From positions 81,498 to 145,497 of the forward strand of contig JAUNSO010000002.1 in assembly GCA_030539165.1 (NCBI GenBank): a stretch of DNA of 64,000 bases, written 5' to 3'. Shown in pieces: positions 1 through 8,413 of this stretch (the first letter of the stretch is position 1; the number at the start of each line of letters is the position of its first letter). Source of the DNA: a bacterium (GTDB lineage: Bacteria > Bacillota > Clostridia > Lachnospirales > Lachnospiraceae). The position numbers and the translations under genes were made by a program. The notes under the pieces were generated by a model. It made no database searches. It was not told the origin of the DNA and was given only the letters and a program-made list of their open reading frames with translations.

Positions 1-636
1 GACTATCAGGGTATTCCTTACTATCAGTCACAGATGAATGAGTGGGTACGTACCTTTGCAGAAACTTTTAATGATATTGTGACACAAGGACAGGATCTCG
101 ATGGTAATCAGGCAGAAGTCTTCTTTATGGCACAGAATATTACCGATAATAAGAATCCGTATAAATTCGGAGAAGCTCACTTGTACGACCCGATTACAAA
201 TAGCGAGGATGATACTTATTATAAGCTGACAGCTGCTAACTTTGCAGTATCAGATGAAATGATTGCTGATTCTAGAAAGTTTGCAACAACGAAAAAAATC
301 AGTGACGGTACAGATAAGTACGATTTAGTTGATGAGATGCTGAAGGTCAAATCTGATAAGGATATGATGTCCTTCCGTGGCTGTTCCTCAGCAGAGTTCC
401 TACAGTGTATCACAGCAGATATTGCACTGAATGCAAACAGTGCCAATACATTTGTAAAGAATTTCACGAATATTTCAAAGGCAATCACACAGCAAAGGTT
501 GTCGGTATCAGGCGTTGATAATGACGAGGAAGCATTGAATCTGGTGAAGTTCCAGAATGCGTACAACCTCTCATCCAAGATGATCCAGGTCATGACAGAG
601 ATTTATGACAAGCTGATAGAGCAAACCGGTGTATAG
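1..636 (+). CDS. flgK: Flagellar hook-associated protein 1 (FlgK), C-terminal part
   Basis: The reading frame is open from base 1, so the start lies upstream and only the last 211 residues are seen. FlgK forms the first of the two junction rings between hook and filament. The end of the protein has the usual FlgK C-terminal D0 helix, with the motifs GVDNDEEALNLVKFQNAYN and SSKMIQVMTEIYDKLIEQTG, which closely resemble the conserved tail of this family. The segment before it is the less conserved D1/D2 portion. flgL follows 94 nt downstream in the same direction, the standard flgK-flgL order. Confidence 0.95.
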   Translation, partial: DYQGIPYYQSQMNEWVRTFAETFNDIVTQGQDLDGNQAEVFFMAQNITDNKNPYKFGEAHLYDPITNSEDDTYYKLTAANFAVSDEMIADSRKFATTKKISDGTDKYDLVDEMLKVKSDKDMMSFRGCSSAEFLQCITADIALNANSANTFVKNFTNISKAITQQRLSVSGVDNDEEALNLVKFQNAYNLSSKMIQVMTEIYDKLIEQTGV

Positions 637-730
637 AATCGACCAATGATAAGATGGCAGACAGGCAACATGGAAGTGGCTTAGTCCCCTTGGCAGCAGC
701 AATGCCGCCGATGAAAAAGGAGGAAGAAAT

Positions 731-2479
731 ATGAGCATGAGAATTACCAACAAGATGATGACCAGTAATACAAATACCAACATTAACAATAATAAGGTAT
801 CTGTAGACAGACTGAATACACAGGTTTCAACACAAAAGAAAATTTCCAGACCCTCCGAGGATCCGGTCGTAGCCATTAGAGCACTGCGTCTGCGCAGCAG
901 CCTGAATGAAATCTCCCAGTACTATGAGAAGAATATCCCGGATGCAAAGTCCTGGCTGGAGGTGACAGAGTCCGCTCTCAAGACGACGCAGGGTGCGATA
1001 GAGGATATGTATGAGTACTGTGTACAGGGTTCCAGCGATGAGCTGACAGCTACGGACAGAGCAAAAGTGCTGGCTAACCTGAAAGAGTTAAAGTCTCAGG
1101 TGTACTCAGCGGGAAATGCAGACTATGCAGGCAGAACCGTCTTTACAGGTTACAGAACAGGGGAAAGTCTGACCTATGGAAAAGATACTGCACAGAACTT
1201 CTCTATTACAGAAGGATTTAATGCGGCAGATATTGATACGATTAAGTATGTGTCCGGCAAAGTAGATGTTAATAATATTGCAGCAACTGATCCAACAGAT
1301 AACGAAGTACACCGGATTCGCCTTTCATATGATGAAATGGATGCAACAACGACACCTCATGAGATTGAGTATAAAACACCGCTGGCAGATGCGACATCTT
1401 CCAAAACTGCAACAGGATTTACAATCACAACAACACCGACACCCGGCGGAACAGCAACGACGTATACAATCACTCAAAATGCTGATGGCACTTATACTTC
1501 TTCTGCTGGCTCATTTGTGAAAAATGAAGACGGAACTTTTACCTTAACAGAAGGCATTACAAAAAATGCAGATGGTTCTCACACTATGACGGCGGGTAAT
1601 GTAACGGTCAATCTGACATCGACAGGCGCTGTTCAGAATTTTTATACGACATCGTCTATTGAAGTTGTATCCAAGACACTGGCGGGTGATGGAGACAGTG
1701 CATATGTAGTCAATGAACCTGCTGATGCCAATAAAGCTTATTATATTGCAGAGACCGGAGAAATGATTCTCGGATCGACAGCTTACAATACTTTAAGCAA
1801 TCTGAAAAATATAGAAGGAACGGATGTCATTGGATTTACCTATGATAAGGGTCAGTGGTCCAAGGGTGATCTGAGACCGGAGCATTACTTTAACTGTGTA
1901 GATACGACAGACGCATTGAATCCCATCAACCACGTTTACTCAGAACAGATCATCGCCTATGATGTAAGTGCAAATCAGAATTTAAGAGTCAATACTCTCG
2001 CAGGAGAAGTTTATGATCACGACATTACCAGAGACATAGATGAAATGATCAATGCAACGCAGGCCGTGATCGATGCAGAAGATAAAATTACAAAGCTGAA
2101 GGCAATGCAGTCAGATTCTCAATATGATGAGACGCAACAGGCGACTATTGCTTCCATGCTGGAAGAGGCAGAGAAAGAAAAGACGCTTCTGCAGGACAAG
2201 ATGGAAAATCTGTTCAAGAGCAACATTACAAACTCACAGGAGTATCTCGATCAGACGAACCTTGCCATCGCCAACTGTGGTGCTCGCGGCACCAGCCTGA
2301 CACTGACAACGACCCGTATGAAGGAACAGCAGACCAGTGTAAACCAGTTGGCATCTGAAAATGAAAATGTAGATGTGGCAACAGCAGCAATCGATCTGGC
2401 CAATGCCGAGCTCGCATATGATGCGGCATTGCTGGCAGCAGGCAAGATCTCACAGCAGACATTGCTGAACTATTTATAG
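731..2479 (+). CDS. flgL: Flagellar hook-associated protein 3 (FlgL), enlarged
   Basis: FlgL is the second hook-filament junction protein. The N-terminus (MRITNKMMTSNTNTNINNN, then KKISRPSEDPVVAIRALRLR) and the C-terminal helix (AAIDLANAELAYDAALLAAG, ending ISQQTLLNYL) are the flagellin-like D0/D1 ends. At 582 aa it is far longer than the roughly 300 aa of many FlgL proteins. The extra length is a central Thr-rich insert at about residues 220-300 with three short repeats of an N-x-DGT/S-x-T type, probably a surface-exposed beta domain. The start is the ATG behind AAAAAGGAGGA. fliW begins 35 nt downstream. Confidence 0.93.
   Translation: MSMRITNKMMTSNTNTNINNNKVSVDRLNTQVSTQKKISRPSEDPVVAIRALRLRSSLNEISQYYEKNIPDAKSWLEVTESALKTTQGAIEDMYEYCVQGSSDELTATDRAKVLANLKELKSQVYSAGNADYAGRTVFTGYRTGESLTYGKDTAQNFSITEGFNAADIDTIKYVSGKVDVNNIAATDPTDNEVHRIRLSYDEMDATTTPHEIEYKTPLADATSSKTATGFTITTTPTPGGTATTYTITQNADGTYTSSAGSFVKNEDGTFTLTEGITKNADGSHTMTAGNVTVNLTSTGAVQNFYTTSSIEVVSKTLAGDGDSAYVVNEPADANKAYYIAETGEMILGSTAYNTLSNLKNIEGTDVIGFTYDKGQWSKGDLRPEHYFNCVDTTDALNPINHVYSEQIIAYDVSANQNLRVNTLAGEVYDHDITRDIDEMINATQAVIDAEDKITKLKAMQSDSQYDETQQATIASMLEEAEKEKTLLQDKMENLFKSNITNSQEYLDQTNLAIANCGARGTSLTLTTTRMKEQQTSVNQLASENENVDVATAAIDLANAELAYDAALLAAGKISQQTLLNYL
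1466..1597 (+). repeat. Three tandem degenerate repeats inside flgL
   Basis: In the flgL frame three consecutive units of about 14-15 residues share the pattern N-x-D-G-(T/S)-x-T-x-x-x-G: QNADGTYTSSAG, KNEDGTFTLTEG and KNADGSHTMTAG. They sit in the middle of the protein, where junction proteins carry variable exposed domains. The repeats are read directly from the translation. A role as a variable surface domain is inference. Confidence 0.7.
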
Positions 2480-2514
2480 ATCAGATATCAGCAATATAAA
2501 AAGGAGAAGAAATT

Positions 2515-2976
2515 ATGGTGATGAAAACGAAATTGTTCGGTGAAATTGAAGTCAATGAAGACAAGCTGATCCGATTTGAGACCGGTATTGTGGGATTTCC
2601 GGAGCTGAAGGACTTCCTGCTGATTCATGATAGTGAGAATGATAAATCCAATATCAGCTGGATGCAGTCTGTACAGGAACCTGCATTTGCCATGCCGGTG
2701 ATCAATCCATTGTTTATCGTGGATACTTATAATCCGGAGATAGAGGATGAATTGCTCACACCATTAGGCAATCTGGATCAGAATGATATGCTGGTACTGG
2801 TAACAATCACAGTACCCAAGGACATCAAACAGATGACGATCAATCTTCGTGCTCCGATTGTCATCAACGGAGAGAACCGCAGAGCCTGTCAGGTCATCGC
2901 AGAGGGCGAGAAGTATGCAGTGAAATATCCCATCTATGATATACTGATGGCAGCAAAAGAAAAGGCAGGTGAATAG
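2515..2976 (+). CDS. fliW: Flagellar assembly factor FliW
   Basis: FliW is a 153-aa cytoplasmic protein that binds either flagellin or CsrA. When flagellin is exported, freed FliW binds CsrA and relieves its block on flagellin mRNA translation (known from Bacillus subtilis). Family features include [17 protein letters not shown] near the N-terminus and [13 protein letters not shown] near the C-terminus. The start is ATG behind AAAAAGGAGAAG; a second ATG two codons later is possible. csrA starts immediately downstream, so the two are probably co-translated. Confidence 0.97.
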   Translation: MVMKTKLFGEIEVNEDKLIRFETGIVGFPELKDFLLIHDSENDKSNISWMQSVQEPAFAMPVINPLFIVDTYNPEIEDELLTPLGNLDQNDMLVLVTITVPKDIKQMTINLRAPIVINGENRRACQVIAEGEKYAVKYPIYDILMAAKEKAGE

Positions 2977-2977
2977 T

Positions 2978-3193
2978 ATGCTGGCTTTATCCAGAAAGAA
3001 AAATGAAGCACTCGTAATTGATAACTGTATAGAGGTAACGATCTTAGATATCAAGGGAGATCAGGTGAAAATCGGCATCGCTGCACCAAAGGAAATCCCA
3101 ATTTACCGTAAAGAAGTTTATCTGCAGATTCAGGAGGCCAATAAGGCTGCTATGGAACCTGAAGGTATGGAAGCACTCAAAAATCTTTTTTGA
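2978..3193 (+). CDS. csrA: Carbon storage regulator CsrA (RNA-binding repressor)
   Basis: This 71-aa protein begins [15 protein letters not shown] and contains [20 protein letters not shown], the conserved CsrA beta core. Dimeric CsrA binds GGA in RNA hairpin loops. The start is placed at the ATG one base after the fliW stop, because AGGTGA lies about 5-7 nt upstream and family members begin at this Met. An in-frame GTG 9 nt earlier would overlap fliW. It has the longer C-terminal helix ([19 protein letters not shown]) usual in Firmicutes CsrA, which is the FliW-responsive type. Likely targets are the two flagellin leaders in this window. Confidence 0.97.
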   Translation: MLALSRKKNEALVIDNCIEVTILDIKGDQVKIGIAAPKEIPIYRKEVYLQIQEANKAAMEPEGMEALKNLF

Positions 3194-3209
3194 TAAATCA
3201 GGAATAGAC

Positions 3210-3237
3210 TAATCTTTTTCTTAGTTTATGACGATAA
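3210..3237 (+). promoter_or_regulatory. Sigma-28-type promoter upstream of flaG-fliD-fliS
   Basis: TAATCTTT, a 12-nt spacer and GACGATAA match the flagellar sigma consensus (TAAAGTTT, 11 nt, GCCGATAA) at most positions. It lies 17 nt after the csrA stop and about 100 nt before flaG. The 12-nt spacing recurs in two other candidates in this window. Confidence 0.6.
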
Positions 3238-3339
3238 AAAGTTAAAGGGCAAGAAAGTCCCTTTCATGATGATTGATTCAAATGGCATGATCAAAGGCGA
3301 AGAAACACCTGCGATCAGATTCACAAGGAGGTGGCCGTA

Positions 3340-3765
3340 ATGGCAATAGAACCGTTAAGCAGTGCAATGACATATCAGGCACAGGCAATCAAACAACCAC
3401 AGCAGGTGGCAAAAACTGAAGCTGATTACACGGATGGAAAGGCTCAGGAGACTACAATGCAGTCAGATCCCTCTACTGTCGCAGTAGCAAAGGTAGACGA
3501 GAAAGACGAACAGGATGCGGGCAAGCAGGGCGAACAGCAGCAGGCAACACCTGATCAGGTCAAAAAGGCTGTAGAGCAGTTGAATAAAAAGATGAACAAT
3601 TCCGAGGCTTTATTCGGGATTCATGAAGGTACGAACCGTGTAACCATAAAAATCGTTGACAAGTCAACCAAGGAAGTCATCAAGGAACTCCCGCCTGAAA
3701 AGACGCTCGATATGATCGCAAAGGCATGGGAACTGGCTGGACTTCTGGTAGATGAGAGAAGATAG
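3340..3765 (+). CDS. flaG: FlaG family flagellar protein
   Basis: This 141-aa protein has a disordered Gln/Lys/Asp-rich N-terminal half and a compact C-terminal FlaG domain: FGIHEGTNRVTIKIVD, then TKEVIKELPPEKTLDMIAKA and a final amphipathic helix. FlaG proteins accompany fliD and influence filament length in several bacteria; the mechanism is not settled. The start is the ATG at 3340, behind ACAAGGAGGT. A GTG 9 nt upstream overlaps that ribosome site and is less likely. fliD begins 12 nt after the stop. Confidence 0.92.
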   Translation: MAIEPLSSAMTYQAQAIKQPQQVAKTEADYTDGKAQETTMQSDPSTVAVAKVDEKDEQDAGKQGEQQQATPDQVKKAVEQLNKKMNNSEALFGIHEGTNRVTIKIVDKSTKEVIKELPPEKTLDMIAKAWELAGLLVDERR

Positions 3766-3777
3766 GAGGAGTTCACT

Positions 3778-5262
3778 ATGGCAGTCAGAATCTCAGGTAT
3801 GAACTCAGGCCTCGATACAGACTCGATCGTGCAGGATCTGGTCAAGGCATACAGCACCAAGACGGATACATATAAAAAAGAACAGACAACACTGCAGTGG
3901 AAACAGGACGCATGGAAGGCATTGAATACAAAGATATACAGCTTTTACTCCAGTTCTCTTTCCAATATGCGTTTTTCCAGTAACTATAATGCAAAGAAGA
4001 CTACTGTGTCAGATGAGACAAAAGCATCGGTTATCGCAAGTGATGGTGCGGTAAGCGGTATTCAGACACTGAAGATCACAGATCTGGCAAAGGCCGGATA
4101 TTTAACAGGTGATAAGCTGACGACAAATGATGGTTCCAAGCTGTCAAGCGCAACAAAGATGTCTCAGCTGGGCTATACCGGAAGCGGTTCCTTTACAGTG
4201 ACAAAAGGTGACGGAACAACGACCAGCCTTTCGATTAGTGAGAATACAACAATTGATCAGCTAACAGCAGGCCTCACAAAAGCTGGACTCAACGCAAATT
4301 TTGACAGCAGTAATGGCAGAATCTATGTCAGTGCAAAAACAACAGGAACAGCTGCGGACTTTTCATTTTCTGGAGATACAGCTGCGTTGGACGCTCTGGG
4401 ACTGAACAATGTCAATAATAAGGTTGCAGGCTCTAATGCTAAGATCACATTAAATGGTGTGGATTATGAATCAAATTCCAATGCATTTACGATCAACGGT
4501 ATGACGATTACAGTCAAGGGCAAAACGGGTACGGACGAGGAATTATCACTCAGTACAGATACAGATTATGATAAGATCTACGATAATATTCGCAATTTCT
4601 TTAAGGAATACAATACGCTTGTAAACGAGATGGATTCCATGTACAATGCTGCATCTTCAAAAGGTTATGATCCATTGACGGACGATGAGAAGTCGTCCAT
4701 GACCGATTCTCAGATCGAAGCATGGGAGAAGAAGATCAAGGATGCATTGCTTCGCAGAGATGATACGGTAGAGTCCGTGACATCCTCCATGCGTATGGCG
4801 ATGCTACAGACCTATACTGTAGGCGGAAAGACCATGAGCTTGTCCAACTTTGGTATTAATACAATGGGTTACTTCAACGCAGCGGATAACGAGAAAAATG
4901 CATATCATATCGATGGTGATGCAAATGATTCGAATACTGCAGGTAATCAGGATAAATTGAAAGCTGCCATTGCATCAAATCCGACAGGCGTACAGGATTT
5001 CTTTACACAGTTATCCAATAATCTGTATGATACATTATCCAGAAAGATGAGACATACAGAGCTCAGTAGTGCATTTACGGTGTATGATGATATCAGGATG
5101 AAAGAGGAATATGACGATTATACAACGAAAATTTCCGATTGGGAAAAGCATGTAGCCGATATTGAAGAAAAGTATTACAAACAGTTTACAGCAATGGAAA
5201 AAGCAATGGCAACATTGAATTCCAGCCAGTCCGCCCTATCCGGTCTGCTTGGATCCAAATAA
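3778..5262 (+). CDS. fliD: Flagellar filament cap protein FliD (hook-associated protein 2)
   Basis: FliD forms the pentameric cap at the filament tip under which exported flagellin folds. The N-terminus (ISGMNSGLDTDSIVQDLVKA) is the characteristic FliD_N motif. The central region contains repetitive Thr/Ser-rich beta domains. The C-terminus is a long coiled coil (ISDWEKHVADIEEKYYKQF, then FTAMEKAMATLNSSQSAL), the FliD_C signature. The length of 494 aa is normal. It lies between flaG and fliS, its usual partners. A second, divergent FliD-like gene occurs at the far end of the glycosylation region. Confidence 0.96.
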   Translation: MAVRISGMNSGLDTDSIVQDLVKAYSTKTDTYKKEQTTLQWKQDAWKALNTKIYSFYSSSLSNMRFSSNYNAKKTTVSDETKASVIASDGAVSGIQTLKITDLAKAGYLTGDKLTTNDGSKLSSATKMSQLGYTGSGSFTVTKGDGTTTSLSISENTTIDQLTAGLTKAGLNANFDSSNGRIYVSAKTTGTAADFSFSGDTAALDALGLNNVNNKVAGSNAKITLNGVDYESNSNAFTINGMTITVKGKTGTDEELSLSTDTDYDKIYDNIRNFFKEYNTLVNEMDSMYNAASSKGYDPLTDDEKSSMTDSQIEAWEKKIKDALLRRDDTVESVTSSMRMAMLQTYTVGGKTMSLSNFGINTMGYFNAADNEKNAYHIDGDANDSNTAGNQDKLKAAIASNPTGVQDFFTQLSNNLYDTLSRKMRHTELSSAFTVYDDIRMKEEYDDYTTKISDWEKHVADIEEKYYKQFTAMEKAMATLNSSQSALSGLLGSK

Positions 5263-5308
5263 ATAGTTTAAATTATGTGTTTGAACAATCATCAAGGAGG
5301 ATGTTAAT

Positions 5309-5692
5309 ATGCCAACCATGAACGGGGCTTATGCCCAGTACAATAACAGTAAGATTCTGACGGCATCACCGGCGGAGCTGACACTGATGTTATATGAGGG
5401 AGCGATTAAGTTCTGTAATATTGCAATCACTGCAATTGAACATAAAGATGTAGAAAAAGCACATAATAATATTATGAAGACCCAGCGGATTATAGAGGAA
5501 TTTCAGATCACGCTCAATCACGATTATCCGGTTGCAAAGGACTTTGATGTCGTGTATACTTATTTATTGAAGAGGCTGATGCAGGCAAATGTCAAGAAAG
5601 ACAAGGATATTCTGGAAGAAGTATTAAAGCATCTTCGCACCATGCGAGACACATGGAAGGAAGTCATGAGACGCAGCCATACGTCGGCATAA
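5309..5692 (+). CDS. fliS: Flagellar export chaperone FliS
   Basis: This 127-aa chaperone binds the disordered C-terminus of flagellin and prevents cytoplasmic polymerisation. Diagnostic segments are SPAELTLMLYEGAIKFCNIA at residues 20-39 and the helical hairpin that follows. The start is behind AAGGAGGATG, 46 nt after fliD. It sits upstream of both flagellin genes. Confidence 0.96.
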   Translation: MPTMNGAYAQYNNSKILTASPAELTLMLYEGAIKFCNIAITAIEHKDVEKAHNNIMKTQRIIEEFQITLNHDYPVAKDFDVVYTYLLKRLMQANVKKDKDILEEVLKHLRTMRDTWKEVMRRSHTSA

Positions 5693-5710
5693 ATCAGTCA
5701 AGGAGTACAT

Positions 5711-6193
5711 ATGTCAGAACAGAATCACTATATTGAGATGATGTTAAAGAGTCTGCAGAAAAAACTTGCAGCTTTACAGATTATTTTGGATGAGTGTGAG
5801 AAGCAGGCGAAGATCATAGAAGAACGTGAGATAGACTGGGAGCAGTTTGATGTATGCGTGAGCTGTAAACAGGAACAGATTGATGAGCTGACAAAGCTGG
5901 ATGATGGATTTGCAGATCTATATGATCGTGTGAAGTCTGAGTTACAGGATAATCAAAAAAAGCATCGCTCAGAGATCAAAATAATGCAGACTATGATTAA
6001 ACAGATCACAGATATGAGTGTACGTATCCAGACAGAGGAAGAACGCAATCGCAAGGCTGTAGAAAGCGGTATGCTCCAGACAAAGCAGATGATTAAGGCA
6101 TCCAAAGCCAGTATCAAAGCAGCATCGGACTATTATAAGGTCATGAGCAAGGTGAATTATGTAGATCCTCAGTTTGTAGATAGGAAGAAATAG
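5711..6193 (+). CDS. Probable FliT/FlgN-like flagellar chaperone
   Basis: This 160-aa, almost wholly helical and charged protein has Leu/Ile heptads suggesting a coiled-coil bundle. It has no enzyme motif, signal peptide or membrane segment. Its place directly after fliS (18 nt) is where FliT or FlgN-like chaperones for FliD or FlgK/FlgL are commonly found. That role is inferred from position and composition, not from a diagnostic motif. It is the last gene before the first flagellin promoter. Confidence 0.6.
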   Translation: MSEQNHYIEMMLKSLQKKLAALQIILDECEKQAKIIEEREIDWEQFDVCVSCKQEQIDELTKLDDGFADLYDRVKSELQDNQKKHRSEIKIMQTMIKQITDMSVRIQTEEERNRKAVESGMLQTKQMIKASKASIKAASDYYKVMSKVNYVDPQFVDRKK

Positions 6194-6245
6194 TAATTAG
6201 TAATATAGAAATAAGACTTTTGTCCTACCAAGATAATATTCGGTC

Positions 6246-6272
6246 TAAAGTTTTCTCTATTTATTCCGATAT
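6246..6272 (+). promoter_or_regulatory. Sigma-28 promoter of the first flagellin gene
   Basis: TAAAGTTT, an 11-nt spacer and TCCGATAT match the flagellar sigma consensus almost perfectly. It is about 145 nt upstream of the flagellin start, leaving a long structured leader. Confidence 0.85.
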
Positions 6273-6375
6273 ATTATATAAGTAAAGAAACTTACTTAAC
6301 CCGGCAGATGTACTTAAAGGAGCGTACGGCCTAAAAGAACAGAAGCCAAAGAAGTACAGCAGCAACAAACAATGA

Positions 6376-6413
6376 CGGCAAGGAAGCCGCAACCTAATTT
6401 CAAGGAGGAATGA
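6376..6413 (+). promoter_or_regulatory. Predicted CsrA-binding leader of the first flagellin mRNA
   Basis: CGGC-AAGGAA-GCCG at 6376-6389 forms a 4-bp stem with GGA in a six-base loop, the standard CsrA recognition shape. A second GGA lies in the Shine-Dalgarno (CAAGGAGGA, 6401-6409). Two sites, one covering the ribosome site, match the B. subtilis hag arrangement. The same stem and GGA position occur in the second flagellin leader. Confidence 0.75.
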
Positions 6414-6416
6414 ATT

Positions 6417-7265
6417 ATGGTAGTACAGCACAATATGACAGCCATGAACTCAAACAGACAGCTTGGTGTTACGACATCATCTCAGGCAAAGGTTACTGAG
6501 AAATTATCATCTGGTTACAAGATCAACCGTGCAGCCGATGATGCAGCAGGATTAACAATCAGTGAGAAAATGAGAAGTCAGATCAGAGGACTGACACAGG
6601 CTTCTACAAATGCTCAGGATGGTGTATCTTGTGTACAGACAGCTGAAGGTGCGTTATCAGAAGTTCACTCAATGCTTCAAAGAATGAACGAGTTAGCAGT
6701 TAAGTCAGCTAACGGAACTAACACATCAGCAGACAGAACAGCAATCCAGAAGGAAATTTCAGCTCTGGTATGCGAAATTGACAGAGTAAAGCAGTCAACA
6801 CAGTTCAATACACTGCAGTTACTGGACGGCAATTTCTCAGCAGGCGCTAACAAGACAATTCAGGTTGGTGCAGCTAATAAGGCAGAGCAGAGAATCCAGA
6901 TTCAGATTGATAACATCGCAACCAGCAAGCTTGGTGGTAAGAATGGTGCTCCGAAGCTGAATGAGATTAAACTGGATACACTGTCAGGCGCACGTAAAGC
7001 AATCTCAGCAATCACGCAGGCAATCGCAAAAATCTCAGACATCCGTTCCGCACTTGGTGCAGTTCAGAATCGTCTGGAGCACACCATTGCCAACTTGGAC
7101 AACATCGTTGAAAACACTACATCAGCTGAATCAGCAATTCGTGATACAGACATGGCTGAGACAATGGTTGAGTACAGCAAGAATAATATCCTCGCTCAGG
7201 CAGGACAGTCAATGCTTGCTCAGGCTAACCAGTCAACACAGGGAGTACTGTCATTATTAGGTTAA
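6417..7265 (+). CDS. Flagellin A
   Basis: This 282-aa filament protein has conserved ends (MVVQHNMTAMNSNRQLG and KLSSGYKINRAADDAAGLTI at the N-terminus; SMLAQANQSTQGVLSLLG at the C-terminus) and almost no central variable domain, so the filament consists mostly of D0/D1. It contains QRMNELAVKSANG, the helix known as the TLR5 contact region in other flagellins. Two cysteines, at residues 72 and 119, are unusual for flagellins, which mostly lack Cys. A sigma-28 promoter and CsrA-like hairpin precede it, and an intrinsic terminator follows. It is about 95% identical to the next flagellin. Confidence 0.97.
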   Translation: MVVQHNMTAMNSNRQLGVTTSSQAKVTEKLSSGYKINRAADDAAGLTISEKMRSQIRGLTQASTNAQDGVSCVQTAEGALSEVHSMLQRMNELAVKSANGTNTSADRTAIQKEISALVCEIDRVKQSTQFNTLQLLDGNFSAGANKTIQVGAANKAEQRIQIQIDNIATSKLGGKNGAPKLNEIKLDTLSGARKAISAITQAIAKISDIRSALGAVQNRLEHTIANLDNIVENTTSAESAIRDTDMAETMVEYSKNNILAQAGQSMLAQANQSTQGVLSLLG

Positions 7266-7300
7266 TGAAAGAAAGCTTTAGATTTTAATACGTACCAGGA

Positions 7301-7325
7301 AGGATCGGCTCTGCCGGTCCTTTTT
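7301..7325 (+). terminator. Intrinsic terminator after flagellin A
   Basis: A 9-bp stem (AGGATCGGC pairing GCCGGTCCT, one G-U) with a TCT loop runs into five T residues, 36 nt after the flagellin stop. Confidence 0.9.
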
Positions 7326-7381
7326 GGTGTATAAAACACAAGTAATTGGAATTAAAATTAAAAAAAATCTATATTTAGGTA

Positions 7382-7408
7382 TTAAGTTTCCATTTAGTAT
7401 GTCGATAT
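7382..7408 (+). promoter_or_regulatory. Sigma-28 promoter of the second flagellin gene
   Basis: TTAAGTTT, an 11-nt spacer and GTCGATAT. Its spacing matches the first flagellin promoter and it sits about 100 nt from the start codon. Confidence 0.8.
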
Positions 7409-7470
7409 ATAATGTAAGTAATGACAGATTACTAAATACAGAACTCAGAACTGAAACAAACAACAAATGG

Positions 7471-7503
7471 CGGCAGGGACGCCGTGACAATTTCAAGGAG
7501 GAA
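7471..7503 (+). promoter_or_regulatory. Predicted CsrA-binding leader of the second flagellin mRNA
   Basis: CGGC-AGGGAC-GCCG at 7471-7484 has the same stem as the first flagellin leader, with GGA again at loop positions 3-5. A shifted stem using GGCG/CGCC is also possible. The Shine-Dalgarno CAAGGAGGA supplies the second GGA. Confidence 0.72.
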
Positions 7504-7509
7504 TGAACT

Positions 7510-8358
7510 ATGGTAGTACAGCACAATATGACAGCAATGAATTCAAACAGACAGCTTGGTGTTACGACATCATCTCAGGCAAAGGTGACTGAGAAATTAT
7601 CATCTGGTTACAAGATCAACCGTGCAGCTGATGATGCAGCAGGATTAACGATTAGTGAGAAGATGAGAAGTCAGATCAGAGGATTGACACAGGCATCTAC
7701 AAATGCTCAGGATGGTGTATCTTGTGTACAGACAGCTGAAGGTGCGTTAGCAGAAGTTCACTCAATGCTTCAAAGAATGAACGAGTTAGCAGTTAAGTCA
7801 GCTAACGGAACAAACACCACAGCTGATCGTGTCGCAATCCAGAAAGAGGTTTCTGCTCTTATTTGTGAAATTGACAGAGTAAAGCAGTCCACACAGTTCA
7901 ATACTTTACAGTTACTGGACGGCAATTTCTCAGCAGGCGCTAACAGAACCATTCAGGTAGGTGCAGCAAATAAGACAGAGCAGAGAATTCAGATCCAGAT
8001 CGACAACATTGCAACCAGCAAGCTTGGCGGCAAGGGCAATGCTCCGAAGCTGAATGAGATTAAACTGGATACACTGTCAGGCGCACGCAAGGCTATCTCA
8101 GCAATCACACAGGCAATCGCAAAAATTTCAGACATCCGTTCCGCACTTGGTGCAGTTCAGAATCGTCTGGAGCACACCATTGCCAACTTGGACAACATCG
8201 TTGAGAACACAACAGCAGCAGAATCAGAGATCCGTGATACCGATATGGCATCTACAATGGTTGAGTACAGCAAGAACAATATCCTCTCTCAAGCAGGACA
8301 GTCAATGCTTGCTCAGGCTAACCAGTCAACACAGGGAGTTCTGTCATTACTTCAGTAA
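7510..8358 (+). CDS. Flagellin B
   Basis: This second filament protein is 282 aa and differs from the upstream flagellin at about 14 positions by my count. The differences cluster at residues 104-118, 144-185 and 233-257, with a Q instead of G at the C-terminus. Cysteines 72 and 119 are retained. It has its own sigma-28 promoter, leader hairpin and terminator, so each flagellin can be transcribed alone. The high identity over coding and leader sequence indicates tandem duplication, possibly kept similar by gene conversion. Confidence 0.97.
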   Translation: MVVQHNMTAMNSNRQLGVTTSSQAKVTEKLSSGYKINRAADDAAGLTISEKMRSQIRGLTQASTNAQDGVSCVQTAEGALAEVHSMLQRMNELAVKSANGTNTTADRVAIQKEVSALICEIDRVKQSTQFNTLQLLDGNFSAGANRTIQVGAANKTEQRIQIQIDNIATSKLGGKGNAPKLNEIKLDTLSGARKAISAITQAIAKISDIRSALGAVQNRLEHTIANLDNIVENTTAAESEIRDTDMASTMVEYSKNNILSQAGQSMLAQANQSTQGVLSLLQ

Positions 8359-8385
8359 TTACGACAGTAATTACATAAGTAGGGA

Positions 8386-8413
8386 GGGAGTGGTCATAAG
8401 CCACTCCCTTTTT
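8386..8413 (+). terminator. Intrinsic terminator after flagellin B
   Basis: A perfect 8-bp stem (GGGAGTGG pairing CCACTCCC) with a 7-nt loop is followed by five T residues, 28 nt past the stop. It separates the flagellins from the glycosylation genes. Confidence 0.93.

Noticed and set aside
3244..3264. AAAGGG/CCCTTT hairpin after csrA as a terminator or CsrA site
   Set aside because: There is no T-run and no GGA in the loop; probably incidental or a weak leader structure.
7324..7506. A 60-aa frame between the two flagellin genes
   Set aside because: It spans the sigma-28 promoter and leader hairpin of the second flagellin, with no family resemblance.
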